A stretch of DNA of 64,000 bases, taken from JAFAMS01 sp963715815. Its GTDB lineage: Bacteria; Vulcanimicrobiota; Vulcanimicrobiia; Vulcanimicrobiales; Vulcanimicrobiaceae. A model generated the notes under the pieces. The model made no database searches, was not told the DNA's origin, and was given only the letters and a program-made list of their open reading frames with translations. Position numbers and translations under genes: made by a program. The DNA lies in the NCBI GenBank assembly GCA_963715815.1, contig OY970278.1, forward strand, positions 372,001 to 436,000, written 5' to 3'. This document shows positions 23,536 to 32,280 of the stretch, one piece after another (positions within the stretch are counted from its first letter, which is position 1; each line of letters begins with the position of its first letter).

Positions 23536-23997
23536 TCACTGCCAGCTAAAAATCGGAAACTCGACCTTTAATGCAAGGGAGAAGAGAAGTATGCACACGA
23601 CAACGATCGCCAGCGCGAGGATCACAGCGTCCTTGAATGTGTTCTGACGATCGCCTAAGGCGGAAATCAGGACGACCGAAAAGCTCGCCGGAGCGAGTCC
23701 GAGATGCTTTCCGACGATGGCGAAGGACAAGACGCCTGCGACGATCGCGAACCAGCCGCGCCATTCCGGCCGAGCTCTTGTCCCGGAGGTCGTCTGAGTG
23801 CGAAGACCGTTGATCGCAATTGCCGCACCAACGAGCGCAAGCGCGACACCGAGCGTCACCGGAAAGAATCCCGGCCCCATGATCTCGAGGGTACCGACTT
23901 GATACGAGGAGCCTTGATACGCGGCGGCAACACCAATCGCGAACATCAGCAAGCCGCCGATGATATCGCTCGTGCCCCTTGTCCTCAAGGCTTGCAT
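23536..23997 (-). CDS. tctB: Tripartite tricarboxylate transporter small membrane subunit TctB
   Basis: About 153 aa with four hydrophobic helices: DIIGGLLMFAIGVAAAYQ, the GPGFFPVTLGVALALVGAAIAI region typical of TctB, WFAIVAGVLSFAIVG, and VILALAIVVVCILLFSLAL. The ATG at 23997 is chosen because longer starts (24072) would run into the divergent hydantoinase gene. There is no clear ribosome binding site, so the start is uncertain. First gene of the operon. Confidence 0.85.
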   Translation of the reverse strand: MQALRTRGTSDIIGGLLMFAIGVAAAYQGSSYQVGTLEIMGPGFFPVTLGVALALVGAAIAINGLRTQTTSGTRARPEWRGWFAIVAGVLSFAIVGKHLGLAPASFSVVLISALGDRQNTFKDAVILALAIVVVCILLFSLALKVEFPIFSWQ

Positions 23998-24043
23998 CCA
24001 AGTATGATTCAGGCTGCCTTGTGCCTCTCCTCGGAGAAAGACT

Positions 24044-25459
24044 GTGCTTGATCTGATCGTTCGCGGCGACACCGTCGTAACTCCGCACGGCGTCGGAGAC
24101 TACGAGATTGCCGTACAACAAGAGAAGATTGTTGCAGTCGCTCCGCGTGGCACGTTCAGAAACGATCAAGCGCATTCCGTAATCGATGCGGTGGGGAAGA
24201 TCGTTATCCCCGGCGGCATCGACCCACACATCCACTGCAAATGGGGAACGCCCGTCGGAACCGTTAGCGCCGGAGCCGACGTCGTCAGCCGCGCCGCTTT
24301 GTTTGGAGGGACGACGACGCTCGTCGATTTTGCAGTTTGGGACGACGGGCTTACCTTGCAAGAGGCGATCGAGCGAAGAGATCGCGATTTCCGAGGCCAG
24401 TGTTCTTGCGACTACGCCTTTCACGTGACGTTGCATGGAGACGTACCGGAGAACGTCATCGCTCAAATTCCCGAGATCGTCGACGCCGGCTATCCGACGA
24501 TCAAAATGTACACGACGGACGTACGCCCGGCGCGTAAGAATTGGAAGATGCACTTCGGAGATATTTGGGAAGTGCTCCAGAAGCTCGCAAAACATGGAGG
24601 CCTTGCGTGCGTTCACTCTGAGGACGACGATCTCGTCATGCATATGTACGAGAAGCTTTTTACGCAAGGACGCGCGCATTTCTCCAATATGGCGGAAGTG
24701 CACAGCACGTTGTCCGAGGACCTATCGTTCCGCCGCGTGATCCGGCTTGCAGAGAACGTCGAGGGTGCAGCCATATATCTCATGCATGTGAGCGCCGCGA
24801 CGGGAGTGAGCGCTATTGCGGAGTCGCGAGCCAAAGGATTCCCCATATATGGAGAGACGCTGCATCAGTTCGCGCTGTTTACGAGCGAAGACTACAAGCG
24901 GCCGAACGGACAGATATACCATACCTATCCGTCTCTGAAGACTGCAGCGGATCACGTCGCCTTATGGGAGGCAGTGACGAAAACCGGTGCGATCAGCACG
25001 ATGTCGACCGACGGCGTTTGCACCCCGTATTCGGTGAAGATAGCACGCAGCCAAATCGATGACACGACGGGCGGTAATGTCGGCGTCGAGCCGCGTGTCA
25101 GCATCGTCTACACGGAGATGGTCGCGAAGCGCGGTTCTACGCTCGAACGTTTTGTCGACGTTATCGCAACGAATGCCGCGCGTATCATGGGTCTCTACCC
25201 TCGCAAGGGAGCCATCATGGTCGGCAGCGACGCCGATTTGGCGATTCTCGATCCGCAGGCGTCGCGTAAGATTGCGAAAGAGAATCTACACGAATCGGAT
25301 TACACGCCGTGGGAAGGTTACGAAACCGCGATCTGGCCGTCGATGACGATCTTGCGCGGAAAGAAAGTCGTCGAGAAAGCCACGTTCCTCGGTTCTACAG
25401 ACGATGGTCGGAGTATCGCCCGTAAAATCGCACCCGAGATCTTAGCGAAAGGTCTGTGA
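24044..25459 (+). CDS. Hydantoinase/dihydropyrimidinase family cyclic amidohydrolase
   Basis: 471 aa. Opens hydantoins, dihydropyrimidines or similar cyclic ureides to N-carbamoyl amino acids. Metal ligands are visible: HxH in GGIDPHIHCKWG (about 60-67), the carbamylated Lys in TIKMYTTD (about 153), His in CVHSEDDD (about 190), His in LMHVSAATG (about 247), and Asp in STDGVCTPYSVK (about 325). GTG start at 24044 with GGAG 8-9 nt upstream. It diverges from tctB, 46 bp between starts, and faces the operon that holds a transporter and an amidase. The latter could remove the carbamoyl or amide group (inference). Confidence 0.9.
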   Translation: MLDLIVRGDTVVTPHGVGDYEIAVQQEKIVAVAPRGTFRNDQAHSVIDAVGKIVIPGGIDPHIHCKWGTPVGTVSAGADVVSRAALFGGTTTLVDFAVWDDGLTLQEAIERRDRDFRGQCSCDYAFHVTLHGDVPENVIAQIPEIVDAGYPTIKMYTTDVRPARKNWKMHFGDIWEVLQKLAKHGGLACVHSEDDDLVMHMYEKLFTQGRAHFSNMAEVHSTLSEDLSFRRVIRLAENVEGAAIYLMHVSAATGVSAIAESRAKGFPIYGETLHQFALFTSEDYKRPNGQIYHTYPSLKTAADHVALWEAVTKTGAISTMSTDGVCTPYSVKIARSQIDDTTGGNVGVEPRVSIVYTEMVAKRGSTLERFVDVIATNAARIMGLYPRKGAIMVGSDADLAILDPQASRKIAKENLHESDYTPWEGYETAIWPSMTILRGKKVVEKATFLGSTDDGRSIARKIAPEILAKGL

Positions 25460-26116
25460 GTTTTCCGGCGCCGGAGGCGCTGGCGGTGCGTTTTGTGGTT
25501 GCGGCTCAGCCGGAGCATAGCCGTTGCCGCGATCCTGTTGCGGATGCGGCGGAACCAGACGCACGTTCACACCCGAGTTTGCCGGAATGGTGACGTCCGA
25601 GCGATTATTCTTCGCAACGAGATAGCCTCCCGCAGCACCGAAGAGTCCGCCGTAGTTCGTCCCGATCCACTTGCCGAGAATGTTACCGACGATCATACCA
25701 CCCAGTGCGCCGAGCGCTTCCTTCGCGCCGTTGTTGGCGGTCTTGACGTTGACTTGCGTGACTTCGCCGGCGATCGGGTAAATCGCGCCGTTCGCGAGCT
25801 GCAACGTATCAAAGGAAATGTAGACTTGCCCGCTCTGCCCTTGACCCGCGCGCTGTGTGGCGGCGACGCGTCCGAACAAACGGGCGCCCGTGATCGAACC
25901 GTCGAGCGAGTTCACGTTGACGAGCACGACCTGATCGCCCACGTTTGCGGTCTTCGAGCTTATGCTCTGCAATAAGCTTCCGCTGAACTGCGTGCCGGGT
26001 TCCGGCGCGTAGATCGCGCGTTGCGGCGGCGCGCCGTCGGGCGGCGTTGCCTGTGCGAGCGCGAGCGTCGGAAGAAAAACGAATGCCGCAATGACGGCCA
26101 ACAAGCGAACGGCCAT
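25442..26116 (-). CDS. Secreted hypothetical protein with glycine-zipper-like segment
   Basis: 224 aa. The N-terminal signal peptide (MAVRLLAVIAAFVFLPTLALAQA) is followed by a Pro-rich region, a beta-rich domain with GDQVVLVNVNSLDGS and VYISFDTLQLANGAIYPIAGE, and then a Gly/Ala-rich helical pair (GALGGMIVGNILGKWIG and GGLFGAAGGYLVAKNN) like the glycine zippers of envelope proteins. The tail is rich in Pro and Gln. The 3' end overlaps the convergent hydantoinase by 18 nt. Function unknown, probably periplasmic or outer membrane associated. Confidence 0.72.
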   Translation of the reverse strand: MAVRLLAVIAAFVFLPTLALAQATPPDGAPPQRAIYAPEPGTQFSGSLLQSISSKTANVGDQVVLVNVNSLDGSITGARLFGRVAATQRAGQGQSGQVYISFDTLQLANGAIYPIAGEVTQVNVKTANNGAKEALGALGGMIVGNILGKWIGTNYGGLFGAAGGYLVAKNNRSDVTIPANSGVNVRLVPPHPQQDRGNGYAPAEPQPQNAPPAPPAPENSQTFR

Positions 26117-26179
26117 ACTCTGTTCCTAACATAGATTTCTGGGACTCAGCTTGTCGGCACCCAGATTCTTAACCGCCGC

Positions 26180-26902
26180 TCAATCGAAATCGTCATAGTC
26201 GCTTGGCTCGAAGGTCTCGGCAGCCAAGCGCCAGCCGTACGCCAGCAAGGGCAAGCAGCGCTCGACGAAACGGACGGAGCGCTCGACGAGTGCGCGCGAG
26301 CCAAGCATCTTCACCGGAAGATCGTCGTGAATCAAAAAGTGCCGCAACCGAAAATAGGGCGCGAGGGGCGTGTCGCTCATGTGCATGAAACCGCGCGGCA
26401 TCCGCTGCAATGAATCGTCTTCGTCGTCCGGATGTATGAGCTTGAGCTTCGTGCGCCCTAGGGCGCGGATAACTTTGGTGAAGCTCTTCGGATTCTCGGC
26501 GATGTCTGTGCGCCAACGCTGCAGCAGTTTGGGGTGCATATCGTAGAACGCGAGCGAGAGGAACGGATCCTTCGGCGTGACGTGGATGTAGAGTCCGCCC
26601 GGCGTGTGGCGTCCGCCGTCGGGTGAAAGATACGCCGCAAAGTGCGTCTTGTACGGAAGCTTGTTCCGGCTGAAGCGCACGTCGCGGTAGATCCGGAAAA
26701 TCGAGCGGCGTAGATCGCCGTAAACTGGAATGCGCTTGCGCTCGAAGCGGGTGGAGAGCTCGTTGACCAGCCGCTGCATCGGAAGCAGCAAGTCCTCTTC
26801 GTAGACGTGCTTGCGCTCTTGGAACCAAACGCGATCGTTGTGTTTGGCTAAATCACGCAGAAAACGGAGCCCCCGTGGGGGGAAGCCTTCAAATCTCTCC
26901 AT
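26180..26902 (-). CDS. DUF2461 domain-containing protein
   Basis: 240 aa, full-length match to DUF2461 (TIGR02453). It begins RFEGFPPRGLRFLRDLAKHNDRVWFQERKH and carries the central IYRDVRFSRNKLPYKTHFAAYLSPDG and GGLYIHVTPKDPFLSLAFY. The molecular function is not established. The ATG at 26902 lies 17 bp from the ATG of the divergent secreted protein gene, with a TATA-containing site between them. Confidence 0.9.
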   Translation of the reverse strand: MERFEGFPPRGLRFLRDLAKHNDRVWFQERKHVYEEDLLLPMQRLVNELSTRFERKRIPVYGDLRRSIFRIYRDVRFSRNKLPYKTHFAAYLSPDGGRHTPGGLYIHVTPKDPFLSLAFYDMHPKLLQRWRTDIAENPKSFTKVIRALGRTKLKLIHPDDEDDSLQRMPRGFMHMSDTPLAPYFRLRHFLIHDDLPVKMLGSRALVERSVRFVERCLPLLAYGWRLAAETFEPSDYDDFD

Positions 26903-26919
26903 GCGGGTATAAGCGACCC
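26903..26919. promoter_or_regulatory. Candidate bidirectional leaderless promoter
   Basis: In the 17-bp divergent spacer, TATAAG (26908-26913) is a near-perfect -10 box that ends six nt before the plus-strand ATG. The reverse strand of the same bases reads CTTATA followed five nt later by the DUF2461 ATG. No Shine-Dalgarno sequence fits in the spacer. Both mRNAs may be leaderless and share one symmetrical -10 element. Confidence 0.4.
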
Positions 26920-27312
26920 ATGATTCTTACTGTACTTTTGAGCACCTTGCTGACGTGTGGCGGCGCCGACCCGGCGATCGTCTCAGTACGCGTCGCGGGC
27001 AGCTCACAACAAGCTGGAAACACCATCTACCATCTCAGCGGCGTCGTCCAGAACGTCGGTAAAGCCAAACAGGCTTCGAACGTGCTGCAGTTCGTCGACA
27101 TCGATATCGGCGGCACTGGTAAAGTCGACGATCGTGGCATCCCGCCGCTTGCACCTGGACAGAAATATACGTTCGGCTATGACTTCAAGCGCTCGTCCGA
27201 CGCCGGTGACGGCAGCTCGCGCTTACACTTCAAGCTGGATTTCCGTCAACCGTCGCCGCCCGGCTCGCAAAATTGCAGCAGCGCCGACGACGAGTTTACG
27301 TTGCGAGTCTAG
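26920..27312 (+). CDS. Secreted CARDB-like hypothetical protein
   Basis: 130 aa from ATG 26920. A short hydrophobic leader (MILTVLLSTLLTCGGA) could be a lipoprotein-like or signal peptide. It is followed by one Ig-like beta domain (VRVAGSSQQAGNTIYHLSG, VVQNVGKAKQASN, LAPGQKYTFGYDF) that resembles CARDB adhesion-type modules. Two cysteines occur, at TLLTCGG and QNCSSAD. The stop shares a CTAG palindrome with the convergent lhr gene. Function unknown. Confidence 0.62.
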   Translation: MILTVLLSTLLTCGGADPAIVSVRVAGSSQQAGNTIYHLSGVVQNVGKAKQASNVLQFVDIDIGGTGKVDDRGIPPLAPGQKYTFGYDFKRSSDAGDGSSRLHFKLDFRQPSPPGSQNCSSADDEFTLRV

Positions 27313-30300
27313 GCTGATGCTGTTGCGTTAGGCAACCAGCGGACGTCGCTCGGTGCAAGCTCGGCGGGAACACCGTCGATCAAACGAACGCGGCCGGCGG
27401 CTGCGGCGTTGCCGCGTGAGCCGGGGAGAATGACGCCGATCAAATTCAGCGGATCGCTTGGCGCGAGCGTGATCTCTTCACCGCTCGGTGCGCTGCGGCG
27501 AACGGCGCGGACTGCATCGAGCGCTTCGGGCAATGCAAATTGTTCGCCGACGTAGCCTGCAACGAAACGTCCGCCGCGAATTTCGCCTTGCGCTTCCATG
27601 CGGCGCAGCTGCCACAATATCTCGCGCCACGGCGGCAAGTTGATCTCGCGCGCAACGATGTCGCGGAAGACGATCCCCCAGCGCGCAAGCAGCATATGCA
27701 CGGCGCTTTCGGGATCGAGCGTGTGTGATTCGCTGGTGACGACGGGAAGTCGCGTCCAGCGTCCGCCCGCGGCGCGCGGCCGCTGACGCAAGCCTTTTTC
27801 GCCGAGACGGCGCTTGCTGTCGATCAACGAGCGCAGCGCATCGAAACGATCGGCGCTGACGAGACCAGCCGCTGCAAGCTCCCAAAGCGCTTCCTCGACT
27901 TCAGCCGGCAGCCGTCCCGTCTCGCGAACGATATCGTTGAAGAAGGGTGCAGCGCGACGATCGATGGCGGCAAGCACTTCACGTGCGCCTGCCGATAACG
28001 GCGCACGCTCGCCGTCGCCGCCGACGATCACGTCTTCCGCGTGCTCGCGCAAAAAGAATGCGATCGGTGCAAGTCGTGTCGGACGAATGCGCTTCTTGCG
28101 CCCTTGCTGATCGACCGAGTCGACCGACGGATGCGCGGAGAGCCGTCCCCACATCACTTCGCCCGTGTGGCAAAGTTCGTCCAAGAACTCTGGTTTGTAG
28201 CCCGCGATGCGACGCGGCAGAATTTGCGTCTCCCACCAGATCGCCGGAATCTCGTAGCCTTCGAGCTGGCGGATAACGTTCAGCGTGCCCTCAACGCCGT
28301 GCAGACGCGTCCCCGGCGCGACGTGCTGCCAGCGCACGAGAAAGCGCACGAACTCGGCTGAGGTGACCGGCTCGATTTCGCGCCGCAGCTTGCCGAGCGT
28401 CATGCGATGGATGCGCGCGAGCAGCCGGCGATTGCACCATTCGTCTTCGTCTTGTGAGCGAAACCGACCAGGCAAAACCTGACCTTCGCCGACGAGCTGC
28501 GCGATCGCAATCTCGACAACATCGTCGGGACGTCCGAATTTCGCCACCAGCTCGGCGATCGTCACGGGCCCAAGTACTTCGAGCCAGCCACGAATCAGCT
28601 CGGCAAACGCCGCTTCGCTCGTTTCGGGAAGCGGACGTGACGACGGCACCGCATCGATTTCGGGGTCGAGTCCTGCTTCGGGATAAATGCGCTGCGCTAT
28701 ATCAAGCCGCTCGGCGCTCGTCCAGAATGCGCGCTCGCCAACCCACAGTGTCGCGGCACGCCGCTGCGCGACGAGCTCGTCGTAGAACGCGCACCATTCA
28801 TCGTGCGGCGGAACAGCGACGAGTGAGAGCAGCGCATCGTGCAGTTCATCGGCGTTGCGAACCACCGGCCACGATTCCGCAATGACTTCGGCGATCGCCG
28901 CCGGATCGAGGACTCCGACACCGTCGCTGCCGTCAATCGCCGTGCGCATCGTGCGGCGCAGCGTGACGGCACGCGCGCGGCGCTCTTCGAGCGGCGCATC
29001 GTCGAGATACGCGTACGGATTGGAGTTCAAGATCTCGTGGCAGAATGCCGACGGCTCGGGAGTATCGACCGCCACGGTGCGCAGCTCGCCACGTTCGAGA
29101 CGGCCAAGAATCTCGAGCCAACCGTCGACGTCCATCGCTTCGTGCAAGCAGTTGTCGATCGTTTCGCGCACGAGCGGATGATCTGGAATGCGAATCGGAC
29201 CGTCGAGATTTTCCGGACACGCAGCTTGATCCGGGAATACCGCCGCCATCAGATCTTCCGAGCGCATGCGCAGCAGCTGCGGCGGAACCTTTCGTCCACC
29301 GGTGAAGCGCAGAATCGCAAGCGCGCGCATCGCGTTCCAACGCCAGCGCGATGCGAACATCGGCGCAGGCAGCATGGCTTGCGTGAGCACTTCCTTTGCG
29401 CTTGCCGTCTTTAAGAATTCGAAGACCGCATCGAGCGGAAAGGCGTGTGAATCGCTGAGCGAGAGAACGATGCCGTTGTCGGTCGCAGCAGCTTGAAGCT
29501 CCAGATTGAACGAGCGGCAGAAGCGTTTGCGCAGCGCCAGCCCCCACGCGCGATTGATCCGCGCACCAAACGGCGCGTGCAGAATCAGCTGCATCCCGCC
29601 GCCTTCGTCAAAGAACCGCTCCGCGACGATTGTGTCTTGCGAGGGAACCACGCCGAGGATCGCTTTACCGGCTTGCACGTACGCAATCGCTTGCGCCGCG
29701 CCGCCCTCATCGAGCGAGCACTGTTCCATGAGCATCGCGTGCGCGGCCGTGATATCGCCGGCCGCGAGCTTTGCAATCTCTTCGCGCAGATTCGAAACTT
29801 CGCGTGAAAGCTCGACCGTACGGCCCAGTCCTTCGCCGTTCCAGAATGGAATCGACGGCGGCGCACCTTGCGCATCTTCGACGCGCACAACACCCTGCTC
29901 GACGCGCTTTATCCGCCACGACGTCGTCCCTAAGAGGAAGATGTCGCCGGCCATGCTTTCGACGGCAAAATCTTCATCCAGCGAACCGATCGTCATACCA
30001 TCGGGCTCAGCGATCACCGCGTACGATGCGACGTCAGGAATAGCCCCGCCGGATGTGATCGCGGCAAGCCGCGCGCCGCGGCGGCCGCGCATGACTTTGT
30101 TGACGCGATCGTGATGTAGGAACGCGCCGCTGCGTCCACGCGACGTTGCGATTCCGTCGGCCAGCATCGCGACGATCTCATCGAACTCCGCCCGCAAAAG
30201 ATTGCGATACGGATAAGCCCTGCGGACGAGCGCGAAGAGCTCGTCTTCATTCCACTCGTCGGTCGCGCAGGCAGCAACGATTTGTTGTGCGAGTATGTCG

Positions 30301-31514
30301 AGCGGCTGCGGCGGAATGCAAAGCGCATCGATCTCGCCGGTGCGAATCGAGCGCACGAGCGCAGCACATTCGATCAGCTCATCGCGCGTGAGCGCAAAGA
30401 GCACGCCCTTTGGCGTTGCGCCGACCCAGTGGCCGGAGCGTCCGATCCGCTGGAGCGCCCTTGCGATGGAACGGGGTGAGCCCAGTTGTACGACCAGATC
30501 GATCGTGCCGATGTCGATGCCGAGCTCGAGCGAAGCGGTCGCAACGACAGCGCGAATCTCGCCGGCTTTGAGTCGCTGTTCTGCGACGAAGCGCGCGGGT
30601 CGTGAAAGACTCCCGTGATGCGGTAGGACGATATCCGGACCGAGGCGCTTCGTCAGCGCGAACGTCACGCGCTCTGCCATGCGCCGTGTCGGAACGAAAA
30701 TCAGCGTGGTGCGATTCGCTTGAATGTGCTCGCAGATGCGATCGTAGACGTCGTCCCACATCTCGTTGCTCGCAACGTGTCCCAGCTCGTCGCCCGGAAT
30801 CTCGACTGAGAGCTCCAGCTTGCGGCGATGACCGATATCTATGACGGTTGCATTCGGGCTGAGATATTCGGCGACGCTCTCGAGCGGCTTGACCGTTGCG
30901 GAAAGTCCGATGCGCTGCGGTTTCCGTCCGCCGCTCGACATGACGAGGTGATCGAGACGGGCCAGCGTCAACGCGAGATGCGAGCCGCGCTTGTCATCTG
31001 CGATCGCGTGAATCTCGTCGACGATGATCGTGCCGACCGAGCGAAGGAGCTGGCGCGAACGTTCGGCCGTCAAAAAGATGAAGAGCGATTCCGGCGTCGT
31101 CACCAAGATGTGCGGCGCCGTGCGCAGCATCTTGGCGCGCTCGCTTTCGCTCGTGTCGCCGGTCCGCACCGCGGTGCGAATCGGCCACAGGCCGATGCCG
31201 CGTTCGCTCGCGAGCGCGTTCAGCTCACCCAGTGGCGTCTCTAGATTGCGGCGGACGTCATTGGTCAGCGCGCGCAGCGGTGAAACGTAGAGGACGAGCG
31301 TCTGATCGGGAAGGCCGGCCGGCGTTTGCGCGCGCCGCACCAGCTCGTCGAGACACAAGAGGAAGGCGGCCAGCGTCTTGCCTGAGCCGGTCGGGGCCGT
31401 GATAAGCACGTCGCGCCCCGAGCGAATCTCGGGCCAGCCTAAGCGTTGCGGCTCAGTCGGCTCGCCGAAACGCTGCGCGAACCAGTCGCGGACGATCGGG
31501 TCGAACTCAATCAC
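27309..31514 (-). CDS. lhr: Lhr-type ATP-dependent DNA helicase
   Basis: 1401-aa superfamily 2 helicase. Walker A APTGSGKTLAAF is at about 40-51, DEIH (VDEIHAIAD) near 167, motif III IGLSATV near 205, motif VI QRIGRSGHWVG near 360. The helicase core is followed by the Lhr winged-helix/core extension (about 450-870) and a long C-terminal part ending in the region GEEITLAPSDPLNLIGVILPG. Family members unwind DNA and DNA-RNA hybrids and are linked to DNA repair. Length fits bacterial Lhr. It stands alone, convergent with the CARDB-like gene. The 79-bp gap upstream holds nothing recognisable except a probable promoter region. Confidence 0.93.
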   Translation of the reverse strand: MIEFDPIVRDWFAQRFGEPTEPQRLGWPEIRSGRDVLITAPTGSGKTLAAFLLCLDELVRRAQTPAGLPDQTLVLYVSPLRALTNDVRRNLETPLGELNALASERGIGLWPIRTAVRTGDTSESERAKMLRTAPHILVTTPESLFIFLTAERSRQLLRSVGTIIVDEIHAIADDKRGSHLALTLARLDHLVMSSGGRKPQRIGLSATVKPLESVAEYLSPNATVIDIGHRRKLELSVEIPGDELGHVASNEMWDDVYDRICEHIQANRTTLIFVPTRRMAERVTFALTKRLGPDIVLPHHGSLSRPARFVAEQRLKAGEIRAVVATASLELGIDIGTIDLVVQLGSPRSIARALQRIGRSGHWVGATPKGVLFALTRDELIECAALVRSIRTGEIDALCIPPQPLDILAQQIVAACATDEWNEDELFALVRRAYPYRNLLRAEFDEIVAMLADGIATSRGRSGAFLHHDRVNKVMRGRRGARLAAITSGGAIPDVASYAVIAEPDGMTIGSLDEDFAVESMAGDIFLLGTTSWRIKRVEQGVVRVEDAQGAPPSIPFWNGEGLGRTVELSREVSNLREEIAKLAAGDITAAHAMLMEQCSLDEGGAAQAIAYVQAGKAILGVVPSQDTIVAERFFDEGGGMQLILHAPFGARINRAWGLALRKRFCRSFNLELQAAATDNGIVLSLSDSHAFPLDAVFEFLKTASAKEVLTQAMLPAPMFASRWRWNAMRALAILRFTGGRKVPPQLLRMRSEDLMAAVFPDQAACPENLDGPIRIPDHPLVRETIDNCLHEAMDVDGWLEILGRLERGELRTVAVDTPEPSAFCHEILNSNPYAYLDDAPLEERRARAVTLRRTMRTAIDGSDGVGVLDPAAIAEVIAESWPVVRNADELHDALLSLVAVPPHDEWCAFYDELVAQRRAATLWVGERAFWTSAERLDIAQRIYPEAGLDPEIDAVPSSRPLPETSEAAFAELIRGWLEVLGPVTIAELVAKFGRPDDVVEIAIAQLVGEGQVLPGRFRSQDEDEWCNRRLLARIHRMTLGKLRREIEPVTSAEFVRFLVRWQHVAPGTRLHGVEGTLNVIRQLEGYEIPAIWWETQILPRRIAGYKPEFLDELCHTGEVMWGRLSAHPSVDSVDQQGRKKRIRPTRLAPIAFFLREHAEDVIVGGDGERAPLSAGAREVLAAIDRRAAPFFNDIVRETGRLPAEVEEALWELAAAGLVSADRFDALRSLIDSKRRLGEKGLRQRPRAAGGRWTRLPVVTSESHTLDPESAVHMLLARWGIVFRDIVAREINLPPWREILWQLRRMEAQGEIRGGRFVAGYVGEQFALPEALDAVRAVRRSAPSGEEITLAPSDPLNLIGVILPGSRGNAAAAGRVRLIDGVPAELAPSDVRWLPNATASA

Positions 31515-31593
31515 GGTGCTTCCTAGAAATAGCGAGAGCGGAAAGGAGTTTCATCCTTCCCGCCCCCGATGCCACCTGTAAGGCACAGAGCGT

Positions 31594-32244
31594 CTATTTT
31601 GGCTGTGGCGTCATCCGCAGGTACGGCTTGATGGTCCGGTAGCCCGGGAAGCGTTTGTCCGCGTCTTCGTTGCTAACCGCGGTCGTGATGATGACATCGT
31701 CGCCTTGCTTCCAATTCACCGGCGTTGCGACCGAGTGCTTGTCGGTGAGCTGCAGGGAATCGATCACGCGCAGAATCTCATCGAAGTTGCGCCCGCACGT
31801 TTGCGGATACGTAATCATCAGCCGGACTTTCTTCTTCGGATCGATCACGAAAACCGTACGTACGGTGAACACCTCGTCGTGCGCAGGATGCATCATCCCG
31901 TACATGCCGGCGACTTTGCGATCGGGATCCGCAATGATCGGGTAGTCGATTTTGGTGTTTTGCGTTTCCTCGATGTCTTTCACCCAGCCGCTATGTGAGT
32001 CGACGGGATCGACTGAGAGGCCAATCACTTTGACGTTGCGCTTCTTGAACTCCGGAAGCAATTTGCCAACGTAGCCAAGCTCGGTGGTGCATACGGGCGT
32101 AAAGTCTTTGGGATGTGAGAACAGGATCGCCCAGCTATCGCCGATCCAATCGTGGAAACGGATCTTACCTTGCGTAGTGTCCGCTTCGAAATCCGGCGCG
32201 GTGTCGCCGAGTCGCGGCATCGAGGTCGCGATCGTGGTGCTCAT
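31594..32244 (-). CDS. 1-Cys peroxiredoxin (Prx6 type)
   Basis: 216 aa thiol peroxidase. The peroxidatic motif DFTPVCTTELG carries the active Cys at about residue 48, and the C-terminal region with MTYPQTCGRNFDEILRVIDSLQ is typical of the Prx6/1-Cys subgroup, which reduces hydrogen and organic peroxides. A second Cys (QTCGRN, near 152) is not in the usual resolving position. Single gene, 36 nt downstream of the serine hydrolase. Confidence 0.93.
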   Translation of the reverse strand: MSTTIATSMPRLGDTAPDFEADTTQGKIRFHDWIGDSWAILFSHPKDFTPVCTTELGYVGKLLPEFKKRNVKVIGLSVDPVDSHSGWVKDIEETQNTKIDYPIIADPDRKVAGMYGMMHPAHDEVFTVRTVFVIDPKKKVRLMITYPQTCGRNFDEILRVIDSLQLTDKHSVATPVNWKQGDDVIITTAVSNEDADKRFPGYRTIKPYLRMTPQPK

Positions 32245-32280
32245 GGCAGTCTAGCTCCTCGCTGTGTTTTGGGGTGCGGT

